A stretch of DNA of 48,956 bases, from NCBI RefSeq assembly GCF_009862265.1, contig NZ_WWGX01000108.1, positions 110-49,065 of the forward strand, written 5' to 3'. The DNA is from Streptomyces sp. SID8352 (GTDB lineage Bacteria > Actinomycetota > Actinomycetes > Streptomycetales > Streptomycetaceae). Within the stretch, counting starts at the first letter, position 1; every line of letters starts with the position of its first letter. Below are positions 40,957 through 48,913 of the stretch, one piece after another. The position numbers and the translations under genes were made by a program. The notes below the pieces were generated by a model, which was not told the DNA's origin, did not search any database, and worked only from the letters and a program-made list of their open reading frames with translations.

Positions 40957-41329
40957 GGCCGCACGACCCGGGCGCCGGGCTCATGGGCCGCCGCCGGGGC
41001 CGGCTCGCCGGGTCCGTCCGGGCGCGGGAGAGCCGTCCGGTGGCGATGTTGTCCGTTCCCAGACGGTTCGGAATCGATGAGCGCTCTTCTGAGCTGGGCC
41101 TCGTCAGTTCTGCTGGGACGGTTCCGAAGCCGGGCGGCCCGGTGGGGCTGAATGGTAGTGAGCCTGCCTGCGGAAACAGCGGGCGGTCCCATGCGTTCAC
41201 CCAGCTCCCCGCACGCCACTTTGCAGACCCACCGGGTCGGCTGGGCGGCTCGAATGGGGCCAAGCCCCTCGTCCGGGTGGTGGACACTCCGGCGTGATCC
41301 CCTCGCCCACCTTCTGCAAGGGCTGAGCG
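40957..41329. other. Intergenic stretch, no gene found
   Basis: Lower GC than its surroundings. It contains two similar stretches, CAGACGGTTCGGAA and GGGACGGTTCCGAA, about 70 bp apart. No domain, tRNA or strong start was recognised. It marks the left end of a small accessory patch. Confidence 0.4.
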
Positions 41330-41431
41330 TCACGCCGACGGCGCGGTGAGCTTGGCGGCCACGGCGTCGAGAACCCAGTCCAGGCCGGTTGCGAAGGACG
41401 TCCGGGCGTCCACGTCCGTGCGCGAGATCAT
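41330..41431 (-). pseudogene. Remnant of a TetR-family regulator C-terminus
   Basis: The minus strand reads 33 codons ending in a stop: TDVDARTSFATGLDWVLDAV and AAKLTAPSA are in the style of the final helix of TetR-family regulators (F-x-x-GLD-x-x-LD). The rest of the gene is absent, so this looks like a relic. Similarity is by eye. Confidence 0.5.
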
Positions 41432-41586
41432 CGCTCGCGGTCCTGTCCCACCGGACGACCAACGGAAGCCGACCACGAAGGGCTACCGCCGCCACCCTTA
41501 ACCGAGCGGGAGCGCGTCGCGCGTGCGTCAACGGGAAGCAGTTGGCCCGGGGGCCTCGCCGGAAGGGCCTCTCACCGAGAGATCAT

Positions 41587-42522
41587 GTGAGCGTGATGCA
41601 GTGGATCCGCGCCTACGACGGTGAGAGCGGCGTCTGGTCGTACTTCGAGTTCGACGACGAGGGATGGGCGCTGCGTCACGTCGACTTGCAGGGACTTCAG
41701 CGTCAGCCCGTGACCGCAGCCTCGCTGGCGGAGGTCCTCGAAATCCGTGACCGCGGCGACCTTGCAGCCATGGCCGCCTACGAGCAGCAGTACGGCGTTC
41801 TCGCGGAAGGCACTCCGGGCGGCTGGCAAGAAACCAACGGCGCTGCTGAGATCACCCGCCAAGAATTCGAGTCGACGTGGGCCGCTGCACGAGAGGCCCT
41901 CGACGCGGGATCGCACCGAGGAGACGACTTGATCACGGAGTATCAGCAGAAGCTGCGCGAGCGCTATCTCGCGGCCGTCGTCATGCCGGCTCCCGAGCTG
42001 TGGCAGCCGGTGATGGACCGCAGGACTCCCATCGGGGGTCTCCTCGGTATCGGATTCGCGGTCCATCCCGACAGTGGCCACGACCTCGTCATGGTCGTGT
42101 CCAGCGACGGCCATGGACTCTTCGACGCGGTCACCGGCGAGAAGATCGCCCGCGACCGGGACCCTGCCCCGGAAACGAGTACCCCCGACGCCCACCCGGA
42201 CCTCACCTGCCCCGGGCTCGGCCCCATCGCGGGCGTCCCGGTACGCATAGCCGGACTCTTCGGCGGTGGCCTGCACAGCACCACGTCGGACGGCTGGACC
42301 TTGGACGTCATCAGCCCCGAGTGGCCCCACGACCGCGTCATCCTCTCCGCCGACGGCGGATCACACAAAGGCCCGGATGGAGGGACGTGGTGGCACGTCT
42401 TCCACTCCGAGTACTCAGAACTTCGCGCGGCCGGGTTCTCTCCCTCTGGCCTGACCCTGGCGGTCGCCACCAGCAGTGACCTCACACTCTGGACCCGGCC
42501 CGGCCTTCACTTCGACGGCTGA
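41587..42522 (+). CDS. Hypothetical protein, accessory
   Basis: 311 residues from GTG 41587 (ATG at 41596 is equally possible). The first ~70 residues (MQWIRAYDGESGVWSYFEFD onward) recall small domains of the DUF6881 kind, but that is weak. The middle is acidic and helical; the C-terminal half is beta-rich with repeated DGW/DGG turns (TSDGWTLDVI, SADGGSHKGPDGGTWW), suggesting a propeller-like or sandwich fold. Base composition is less GC-biased than the neighbours, suggesting transfer. Function unknown. Confidence 0.7.
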   Translation: MSVMQWIRAYDGESGVWSYFEFDDEGWALRHVDLQGLQRQPVTAASLAEVLEIRDRGDLAAMAAYEQQYGVLAEGTPGGWQETNGAAEITRQEFESTWAAAREALDAGSHRGDDLITEYQQKLRERYLAAVVMPAPELWQPVMDRRTPIGGLLGIGFAVHPDSGHDLVMVVSSDGHGLFDAVTGEKIARDRDPAPETSTPDAHPDLTCPGLGPIAGVPVRIAGLFGGGLHSTTSDGWTLDVISPEWPHDRVILSADGGSHKGPDGGTWWHVFHSEYSELRAAGFSPSGLTLAVATSSDLTLWTRPGLHFDG

Positions 42523-42556
42523 GCGGACTGCGGGACAGTAGACGGGAGGAGGATAG

Positions 42557-42901
42557 ATGGACCGGGCGGAGCTTGCCGTGATGCTGGGCGACCAGACCAC
42601 GGCGTGCGATGCCGCCAGGGAGGCGCTTCTCGCCGGAGGTGACTTCGTCGTATGGGACGGCCGCGTTCCCAGCCAGCAGCTCGCCGGAATCTACGCGGCT
42701 CGCCTCCGGCGGGCACGGAAGCGAGGTACTGGGACTCTCGCTCTGCCGTCCACCGTCGACATCCTTACCCGGCTGGAAGCCGCTCAGGTCAAGATCGGCT
42801 GCATCTTCACACCGGACCGGACGTGGGCCTTCATGCTCTTCCTCGCCGACGACGCAGGCTCAGTCCTCTCCTGCACGGGAGTCCGCCGAGCCGAGCGGTG
42901 A
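42557..42901 (+). CDS. Hypothetical protein, accessory
   Basis: 114 residues with GGAGG eight bases before the ATG. Helical N-terminus (LAVMLGDQTTACDAAREALL), basic middle (RLRRARKRGTG), then an alpha/beta end. I recognise no family. It follows the preceding hypothetical gene by 34 bp and shares its lower GC, so the two look like a transferred pair. Its stop overlaps the tandem repeat upstream of the XRE gene. Confidence 0.7.
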   Translation: MDRAELAVMLGDQTTACDAAREALLAGGDFVVWDGRVPSQQLAGIYAARLRRARKRGTGTLALPSTVDILTRLEAAQVKIGCIFTPDRTWAFMLFLADDAGSVLSCTGVRRAER

Positions 42902-42937
42902 CAGTTGTCCTGCTCAAGTGACAACTATCTTGCTCAG
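42898..42937. repeat. Two 20-nt tandem repeats upstream of XRE gene
   Basis: GTGACAGTTGTCCTGCTCAA is followed directly by GTGACAACTATCTTGCTCAG (15 of 20 identical). Within them GTTGTC and GACAAC form an inverted repeat with a 10-nt spacer. Possible operator. Confidence 0.55.
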
Positions 42938-42968
42938 GTTCAGGAAGGCTCCGACGCCCCCTGCCGCC

Positions 42969-42993
42969 TTTTGCAAGCGGGCTGCTTGCAAAA
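42969..42993. promoter_or_regulatory. Perfect inverted repeat TTTTGCAAGC-N5-GCTTGCAAAA
   Basis: A perfect 10-bp inverted repeat with 5-nt spacer, 27 bp ahead of the XRE-family ATG, in an AT-rich spot. It is well placed as an autoregulatory operator of the XRE protein. The inner TTGCAA half-sites resemble those of Nur, but they are 9 rather than 5 bases apart. Confidence 0.65.
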
Positions 42994-43020
42994 GTTAGCG
43001 GGCGGAGGCATGGTGGGGGC

Positions 43021-43482
43021 ATGGCATCGCTCAACGTCGGCAATCTCGGTGAGTACCTGCGCGAGCAGCGGCGCAACGCGCAGCTCTCGCTGCGGCAGCT
43101 CGCCGACGCCACGGGGGTGTCCAATCCGTACCTGAGCCAGATCGAGCGCGGGCTGCGCAAGCCGAGCGCGGAGGTGCTGCAGCAGGTCGCCAAGGCCCTG
43201 CGGATCTCCGCCGAGACGCTCTACGTCCGTGCCGGGATCCTCGACGCGGAGCGGGACCGGGACGAGGTGGAGACGCGTGCGGTCATCCTCGCCGACCCGG
43301 GTCTGAACGAGCGGCAGAAGCAGGTGCTGCTCCAGATCTACGAGTCCTTCCGCAAGGAGAACGGCTTCGGGACCGGCGACGCCGCCGGTGCTCCCGGCGA
43401 CGGCGGTGACACCTCCATATCCGGGGCCCGCACCGGAGCGGCCGGCGACGGCGGGGCCGTCCCGCCGCGCCCGGCCGGATGA
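43021..43482 (+). CDS. XRE-family transcriptional regulator (Rv0474-like)
   Basis: 153 residues. The helix-turn-helix spans about 8-66 (LGEYLREQRRNAQLSLRQLA, then VSNPYLSQIERGLRKPSAEV). The middle is a conserved helical region (ILADPGLNERQKQVLLQIYE), and the tail is Gly/Ala-rich. Order XRE, HbhA-like, DUF2516 is the same as Rv0474-Rv0475-Rv0476 in Mycobacterium tuberculosis, so it is probably the ortholog of Rv0474. GGAGGC precedes the ATG. Two palindromic or repeated elements upstream may be its operators. Confidence 0.93.
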   Translation: MASLNVGNLGEYLREQRRNAQLSLRQLADATGVSNPYLSQIERGLRKPSAEVLQQVAKALRISAETLYVRAGILDAERDRDEVETRAVILADPGLNERQKQVLLQIYESFRKENGFGTGDAAGAPGDGGDTSISGARTGAAGDGGAVPPRPAG

Positions 43483-43561
43483 GCGGCGGCGACCGCCGCC
43501 CGGCCGGAGGCGGAACCAGCACATCCACCCTCAGCAGAACGTGATCCGGAGGACCATCACC

Positions 43562-44200
43562 ATGGCCATCACCGAAGACCTGCGCAGGACCTTCAGCGAC
43601 CCCACCCCCCTCTACTTCGCCGCGGGCACCGCCGACCTGGCGTTCCAGCAGGCCAAGAAGGTGCCGGTGCTGGTGGAGCAGTGGCGCGCCGAGGCCCCGT
43701 CCCGCATCGAGGCCGTCCGCAACACCGACCCGAAGGCCGTGCAGGAGCGCGCCGCCGCCCGGGTCAGGGAGACGCAGGGGACCCTCCAGACCAAGGTCAA
43801 CGAGTTCATCGGCTCCCTCGACACCGACTTCAAGAAGCTCGGCGAGACCGCCCAGGACCTCGCCCTGCGCGGTGTCGGCGTCGCCGCCGAGTATGCCGTG
43901 AAGGCGCGCGAGACCTACGAGAAGGTCGCGGACCACGGCGAGCAGGCCGTCCGCACCTGGCGCGGCCGGGCCGCCGACGACATCGAGGACGCCGCCGGGG
44001 AGGTGGAGGGCCTGGCCGTCGCGGTCGAGCCCGAGTCCCGCCCGGCCGCCGCCGAGGCCGGGGAGCCCACCGCCGCGCCCGCCGCGGAGGGCGGCGAGCC
44101 CGCGGCCGGGCCCGCCGCGAAGCGGACCCCGGCCGCCCGCAAGGCCCCGGCGCGGAAGAACAACACCGCCGCCAAGAAGACGCCGCCGTCCGCCGAGTGA
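43562..44200 (+). CDS. HbhA-like protein with Lys/Ala/Pro-rich tail
   Basis: 212 residues. An N-terminal part (MAITEDLRRTFSDPTPLYFA) and a long amphipathic helical region (about 60-150) resemble heparin-binding haemagglutinin HbhA; the last ~50 residues are rich in Lys, Ala and Pro (KRTPAARKAPARKNNTAAKK), like the lectin-like tail of HbhA. In mycobacteria HbhA binds host glycans and is linked to lipid bodies; in soil Streptomyces the role must differ, perhaps membrane or lipid contact. Preceded by GGAGGACC and 79 bp after the XRE gene. Confidence 0.85.
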   Translation: MAITEDLRRTFSDPTPLYFAAGTADLAFQQAKKVPVLVEQWRAEAPSRIEAVRNTDPKAVQERAAARVRETQGTLQTKVNEFIGSLDTDFKKLGETAQDLALRGVGVAAEYAVKARETYEKVADHGEQAVRTWRGRAADDIEDAAGEVEGLAVAVEPESRPAAAEAGEPTAAPAAEGGEPAAGPAAKRTPAARKAPARKNNTAAKKTPPSAE

Positions 44201-44214
44201 CGCCGTCGCCGCCG

Positions 44215-44251
44215 GAACGACCCGGGCACCCTGGGGATGCCCGGTTCGTTC
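44215..44251 (+). terminator. Hairpin after HbhA-like gene
   Basis: GAACGACCCGGGCA pairs with TGCCCGGTTCGTTC (one mismatch) around a 9-nt loop, 14 bp past the stop. Confidence 0.7.
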
Positions 44252-44289
44252 TCCGGGTACGGTGACCGGGTGGACACGATCCGACTCTG

Positions 44290-44640
44290 GTGGTGGACGT
44301 TGTGCTGATGCAGGGATTCGCGAGCCTGATGTGGCTGCTGAGTACCGCCCTGATCCTTTTCAGCGGCTTCGCGCTGATCGACGCCGCCCTGCGCCGCGAG
44401 GACAGCTACCGCGCGGCCGACAAGCAGACCAAGCCGTTCTGGCTGATCGTCCTCGGGATCGCCTTCGTGGTGGACCTGATCTTCCCGATCCTCGCGTTCC
44501 TGCCGATCATCGGCCTCATCGCGACGATCGTGTACATGGTCGACGTGCGGCCCGCGCTGCGCGGTCTGTCCGGCGGCGGCCGTCCGCGGCGCGGTTCCAG
44601 CAGCGACGGCCCCTACGGTCCCTGGAACGGGGGCCGCTGA
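44290..44640 (+). CDS. DUF2516 membrane protein (Rv0476-like)
   Basis: 116 residues with two or three hydrophobic helices (about 8-28, 50-70 and possibly 72-86) and a Gly/Arg-rich tail. The pattern LIDAALRREDSYRAADKQTK, then FWLIVLGIAF, is typical of DUF2516. GTG at 44290 or ATG at 44308 are both possible, with no clear ribosome site. Function unknown; third gene of the syntenic XRE-HbhA-DUF2516 group. The tail converges on the PP2C gene. Confidence 0.85.
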   Translation: MVDVVLMQGFASLMWLLSTALILFSGFALIDAALRREDSYRAADKQTKPFWLIVLGIAFVVDLIFPILAFLPIIGLIATIVYMVDVRPALRGLSGGGRPRRGSSSDGPYGPWNGGR

Positions 44641-44695
44641 CCCGGGCCCGGTCCCACGGGACGGGACGGCCGGGCGCCGCGGCCTTCCCGGCCTC

Positions 44696-44716
44696 CGGGC
44701 GGGGGCTCTCCGCCCG
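44696..44716. terminator. Hairpin between convergent DUF2516 and PP2C genes
   Basis: CGGGCGG-N7-CCGCCCG, with further GC-rich complementary sequence on the right. The spacer 44641-44764 holds no gene. Confidence 0.4.
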
Positions 44717-44764
44717 CCGGGCGGGACCCGCCCCGGGCGGGGGTGACGGGGCCGCGCCGCCGGT

Positions 44765-46207
44765 TCAGGCCGTGCGGTCCAGCAGGACGACGGCCACGTC
44801 GTCGGCGAGTTCGCCGCCGTTGAGCGCGCGCACCTCGTTGACGGTCTCGCGCAGCAGCTCCTCGCCGCGCAGCCCCTCGGAGAGGCGCCGGCGCACCAGC
44901 TCCACCATGCCGTCCTCGCCCAGCCGCTCGCGGCCCTCGCCGGTGTACCCCTCGATCAGCCCGTCGGTGTAGAGCATCAGGCTCCACTCGGCGCCCAGCT
45001 CCACCTGCGTCCGCGGCCAGCGGGCGTTCGGCAGCAGGCCGAGTGCCGGGCCGTTGCTGTCGTACGGCAGCAGCCGGGCGGGCCGCCCCGGCGCCGTGAC
45101 CAGCGGGGCCGGGTGTCCGGCGAGGCACACCCCGGCGCGGCGGCCGTCCGGCGCGATGTCGACCGTGCACAGGGTCGCGAAGATCTCGTCGTCGGAGCGC
45201 TCGTGCTCCAGCACCTCCTGGAGAGTGCCCAGCAGCCGGTCGCCGCAGAGCCCCGCCAGGGTCAGCGCCCGCCAGGCGATGCGCAGTTCCACGCCGAGCG
45301 CCGCCTCGTCCGGGCCGTGTCCGCAGACGTCACCGATCATGGCGTGCACGGTGCCGTCCGGGGTGCGGACCACGTCGTAGAAGTCGCCGCCGAGCAGGGC
45401 GCGGGAGCGGCCGGGGCGGTAGCGGGCGGCGAAGCGCAGCGAGGCGCCGTCCAGCAGGGGCGTCGGCAGCAGGCCGCGCTCCAGGCGGGCGTTCTCCTGC
45501 GCGTGCAGCCGGCCCTCGGCCAGACGCCGCTCGGCCGAGTCGGAGCGCTTGCGCTCGACGGCGTAGCGGATCGCGCGGCTCAGCAGCCGGCCGTCCAGTT
45601 CGTCGCGGAGCAGGTAGTCCTGCGCGCCGACGGCCACGGCCTCCGCGCCGCGCTCGGCGTCGCCCGCGGAGGTGAGGGCCAGCACGGCGTGCCGGGGTGC
45701 CAGCGCCAGCACGTGCCGGAGCACGGCCAGCTCGTCGTCGCCGTCCGCGCGGCCGGGGGCGGGCAGGGCCAGGTCGAGCAGGATGCAGTGGACGTCGTCG
45801 GTCAGCAGCCGCTCGGCCTCGGTGAGGTTGCGGGCGGTGCGGACGCGGACCGGCCCGCCGGAGCGGTCCAGCAGGTCCGGCACGATCGGGAAGCCGCCGG
45901 GATCGTCCTCGATGAGCAGCAGTGTCAGCGGGGCGGGCACGGCGGGCGCGGCCTCCGCCGCGGCCTCGGGGCACGTGTCGTCGCCGCCCTCGGCGTGGAC
46001 GCCGGTGCGGGTGCCGGTGAGGACGTCGGCGCGGGCGCCGTCCCCGGGCCGTGCGGTCGTCGTCTCGTGGTTCTCCATGGCGCTCTCGTCCGGCGCGCCG
46101 TCCGGCGGGGTGCGCGCCTGCCGGCGGCCACCGCCCGGGGAGACGGGCCGCGCCTGACCACTCTCCGCGGCCGGTGTCGTTCTCGGCCCCGGTACGGGTA
46201 CGGGCAT
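44765..46207 (-). CDS. Response regulator fused to PP2C/SpoIIE serine phosphatase (RsbU/RssB-type)
   Basis: 480 residues. A low-complexity lead (1-100), a receiver domain (about 100-220) with IEDD and phospho-acceptor region CILLDLALP, a coiled linker (KRSDSAERRLAEGRLHAQEN), and a PP2C phosphatase domain (about 250-480) with metal sites LGGDFYDVV, IGDVCGHGPDEAA, YTDGLIEGY and ELADDVAVVLL. It probably dephosphorylates an anti-anti-sigma factor in a stress pathway, triggered by receiver phosphorylation. ATG at 46207 has GGAAGG about 10 bases upstream; a later ATG at 46078 is an alternative. Confidence 0.9.
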   Translation of the reverse strand: MPVPVPGPRTTPAAESGQARPVSPGGGRRQARTPPDGAPDESAMENHETTTARPGDGARADVLTGTRTGVHAEGGDDTCPEAAAEAAPAVPAPLTLLLIEDDPGGFPIVPDLLDRSGGPVRVRTARNLTEAERLLTDDVHCILLDLALPAPGRADGDDELAVLRHVLALAPRHAVLALTSAGDAERGAEAVAVGAQDYLLRDELDGRLLSRAIRYAVERKRSDSAERRLAEGRLHAQENARLERGLLPTPLLDGASLRFAARYRPGRSRALLGGDFYDVVRTPDGTVHAMIGDVCGHGPDEAALGVELRIAWRALTLAGLCGDRLLGTLQEVLEHERSDDEIFATLCTVDIAPDGRRAGVCLAGHPAPLVTAPGRPARLLPYDSNGPALGLLPNARWPRTQVELGAEWSLMLYTDGLIEGYTGEGRERLGEDGMVELVRRRLSEGLRGEELLRETVNEVRALNGGELADDVAVVLLDRTA

Positions 46208-46841
46208 GCTGTTCGGTTCCTTCCCTCCCCCCGAGGGCACGGCGGGGCGAGGGACCTCGACCCACCGACGGGGACCATAGCGGGTGTCGGCGCCGGGGTG
46301 GAATGGTCCGCGGCACGCGGGGCGGGCTCCGGTGCCTGTCATATGCAGCGTTCTGGGGCGGAGTTGGACCGGTTCCGGGGCCTTTGCGAATGACGAACGT
46401 CACGCGGGTGCCGCGCGGGACGTGGAACGGGTCACGCGGCAGGCGTGTGGGGAGGGTCACGCGGGGGCGCGGGGGCGCGGGGGTACGGGGGTACGGGGAC
46501 GGAGGGTACGGGGGCGCGCGGCCCCGCGTTCGTGGGGGCACCGCCCCGGCAGGGGCACGCCGCCCCGCTGCCGCCATCCCGTAGGGGACCCCGTCCGCAC
46601 GGGGTGCCGCCATCCCGGAGAAGCGCTCGGCCCTGTACGGGAACCCCGTCCACGGAGGGCACCGTCATCCCGGAGCCGCATCCGCTCCCGTCGGGGAGCC
46701 CGACCGCAGAGGGCACCGTCGGCCCGGAGGAGCACCCCCAGGGACATCTCCGTCCGGTAGCGCCCATCCAGTAGGGGCACCTGCCACCCGGCGGCACCCC
46801 GCCCCGTGGGGGCACCCCCGGCCGTTCCCGCCCCGGAGGGG
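46208..46841. repeat. 634-bp intergenic region with imperfect GGGGCACC/CCGTCCG repeats
   Basis: From about 46460 to 46830 the sequence is made of imperfect 35-50 bp units with shared pieces such as GTAGGGGCACC, CCCCGTCC, GGGCACCGTC and CATCCCG. The long open frames across it translate to Gly/Pro/Arg-rich repeats and are not taken as genes. The first ~200 bp, with GACGTTCGTC on the minus strand, should contain the promoter of the PP2C gene. Confidence 0.6.
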
Positions 46842-47924
46842 CTACGCGTCCGGGCGGACCACGCCGAGGATCGGCATCGAGCCCGCCCCCGCGATCGTCA
46901 CCGTGCGTCCGGGGCGCGGGGAGTGCACCATCCTGCCGTCCCCGATGTACATCCCGATGTGGCTGGCGTCGTTGAAGTAGACGATCAGGTCGCCGGGCCG
47001 CATGTCCGCGACCTCGACCCGCTCCAGCCGCCTCCACTGCTCCTGCGAGGTGCGCGGGATCGCCCGCCCGGCGGCCAGCCAGGCCTGGGAGGTCAGCCCC
47101 GAGCAGTCGTATGACGCCGGACCCGCCGCGCCCCACCTGTAGGGCTTGCCGATCTGCGCGGTGGCGTACTCCACCGCCTTCTCCCCGCGTTCGGTCGCCG
47201 CGCCGCCGGTCTCCTTGAGGGCGCCGGAGCCGAGCCAGGCGTTCTGGGCGCGCTCGGCGGCCAGCCGCTCCAGCCGGGCCAGGCGCACCTTCTCCTCCTT
47301 CTCCAGCCGGGACTCCAGCTCCTCGGCCGCCGCGATCCGCTTCTCGACCTTCTTGCGGGCGGTGGCCTTGGCCCTGCGGTTCGACTCCAGCCGGGTGAGG
47401 TGGCCCGAGGCGTCCGCCTGGTACGTCTCCAGGTCCTCCTGGGCGCGGGCCAGGTCGCCGAGCAGGCCCTTGGTGGCGCGCTCGCCCTGGATGACGCGGC
47501 CGGTGCCGTCGAGGAAGTCGTCGGGGTCGCCGTTCAGGATCAGCTTGGCCTCGTCGGGCATCCCGCCGGTGCGGTACTGGGCGCGGGCGGCGGCCCCGGC
47601 GCGGTCCCGGAGCGCGGCCAGCCGCTCGCGGCCCGCGTCGATCCTGACGGTCAGCTCGTCGAGCTGGGCGGACTGCTCCCGCGCCTTCTCGTCGGCGGCG
47701 TTGTACTCCTCGGTGGCGACGGCCGCCGCGCGGTACAGCTTCTCCAACTGCTTGCGCACGGCTTCGAGATCCCTGTCCGGCGCGGCCGGGGGCGTCGCGG
47801 CGGCCGACGGGGCGGCGGGCGGCGGGGCGGGGGCCGCGAGGGCCGCGCCGGGCACCGCCAGCGCGGTGGTCGCGCAGACGACGGCGAGGGCCGCCGTGAC
47901 CAGGACACGCTTGCCCGTACCCAT
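46842..47924 (-). CDS. Secreted NlpC/P60 peptidoglycan hydrolase
   Basis: 360 residues. Signal peptide (about 1-31, ending ALA), a long coiled coil (about 50-235) like that of RipA-type hydrolases, and a C-terminal NlpC/P60 domain with catalytic C274 (YDCSGLTSQAW), H322 (SHIGMYIG) and third residue H334 (MVHSPRPG). It should cut D-Glu/meso-DAP bonds in peptidoglycan during growth or spore-wall work. ATG at 47924 is supported by GGTGGGGGA just upstream; an earlier ATG at 47958 is less likely. Confidence 0.94.
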   Translation of the reverse strand: MGTGKRVLVTAALAVVCATTALAVPGAALAAPAPPPAAPSAAATPPAAPDRDLEAVRKQLEKLYRAAAVATEEYNAADEKAREQSAQLDELTVRIDAGRERLAALRDRAGAAARAQYRTGGMPDEAKLILNGDPDDFLDGTGRVIQGERATKGLLGDLARAQEDLETYQADASGHLTRLESNRRAKATARKKVEKRIAAAEELESRLEKEEKVRLARLERLAAERAQNAWLGSGALKETGGAATERGEKAVEYATAQIGKPYRWGAAGPASYDCSGLTSQAWLAAGRAIPRTSQEQWRRLERVEVADMRPGDLIVYFNDASHIGMYIGDGRMVHSPRPGRTVTIAGAGSMPILGVVRPDA

Positions 47925-48100
47925 GCCGTCCCCCACCTGGTTAACCGTCAGTAACATGTGGCCGCCCGGGGATCGTGCCACGTCCGGGCGCAAAGCGACA
48001 GAGGCGGAGCCCGTCTCCGCCGGCGGGTGCGTACGCCTCTCCCCGGCACGTCCCCCCGCTGTGGGACGAACGCCGCGCGGAGAACGTTCCCCCAGCGGGA

Positions 48101-48913
48101 TCACTGGCGTGGGGCCAGGGCCTCCCAGCGCACCGTCACCTCGCCCTGCCGCCAGCGCGCCGGACCGTCCGTCACCGGCCAGTCGGCGGTCAGGTCCCGC
48201 ACCGCGCGCAGCCATCGCTGGCGGGCGCCGTAGGAGGCGTAGGGCGCGGCGGCGGCCCAGGCGCGGTCGAAGTCGCGCAGGAAGGCGTGCACCGGCTCGC
48301 CCGGGACATTGCGGTGGATCAGCGCCTTCGGCAGCCGTTCGGCGAGGTCGGAGGGGCGGTCGAGGGAGCCGAGCCGGGTGGCGAGGGTCACCGTGCGGGG
48401 GCCCTCGGGTCCGAGGGCGACCCAGACGTGGCGGCGTCCGATCTCGTCGCAGGTGCCCTCGACCAGGAGCCCGCCCCGGCTGCCCTCCGCCGCCGGCGCG
48501 AGCCGCGCGCACAGCCGCTCCCAGACGGCGGCGACCTCCCCCTCGTCGTACTGCCGCAGCACGTTCGCGGCGCGGATCAGCAGCGGGCGCGGGGAGACGG
48601 GGACCTCGAAGCCGCCGTGCCGGAAGACGAGCCCCTCGCGCGTGTACGGCGCGGCGGCGGCCACCCGCGCGGGGTCGATCTCGACGCCCACCACACGGGT
48701 GCGCGGCGCGGCCCCGCGCAGCCGGTGCAGCAGTTCGACGGCGGTCCAGGGGGCCGCTCCGTAGCCGAGGTCGACGGCGACGGGCTCGGCGGCGCGGCGC
48801 AACTCGGCGCCGTGGACGGCGGTGATCCAGCGGTCCATGCGGCGCAGCCGGTTCGGGTTCGTCGTCCCGCGCGTGACCGTGCCCACGGGGCGGGAGGCGG
48901 TGCGGGAGGACAT
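48101..48913 (-). CDS. SAM-dependent methyltransferase (class I)
   Basis: 270 residues. The SAM-binding motif VDLGYGAAPWTAVELLHRL (near 47) and acidic VVGVEIDPARV (near 75) indicate a Rossmann-type methyltransferase. The substrate is unknown. It lies 176 bp upstream of the NlpC/P60 gene on the same strand; that gap holds the presumed NlpC promoter and an inverted repeat GGAACG/CGTTC but no gene. Confidence 0.85.
   Translation of the reverse strand: MSSRTASRPVGTVTRGTTNPNRLRRMDRWITAVHGAELRRAAEPVAVDLGYGAAPWTAVELLHRLRGAAPRTRVVGVEIDPARVAAAAPYTREGLVFRHGGFEVPVSPRPLLIRAANVLRQYDEGEVAAVWERLCARLAPAAEGSRGGLLVEGTCDEIGRRHVWVALGPEGPRTVTLATRLGSLDRPSDLAERLPKALIHRNVPGEPVHAFLRDFDRAWAAAAPYASYGARQRWLRAVRDLTADWPVTDGPARWRQGEVTVRWEALAPRQ

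Noticed and set aside
40957..41329. tRNA or attachment site
   Set aside because: A GGTTCGGAATC piece resembles a T-loop but no acceptor or anticodon stem can be drawn, and no integrase is nearby.
42969..42993. Nur box (TTGCAA-N5-TTGCAA) upstream of XRE gene
   Set aside because: The TTGCAA half-sites are separated by nine bases rather than five, and the longer symmetric 10-bp arms fit an XRE operator better.
47925..48100. c-di-AMP (ydaO) riboswitch ahead of the NlpC/P60 gene
   Set aside because: Such riboswitches precede many cell-wall hydrolase genes in Streptomyces, but the region is too short and lacks the conserved core.
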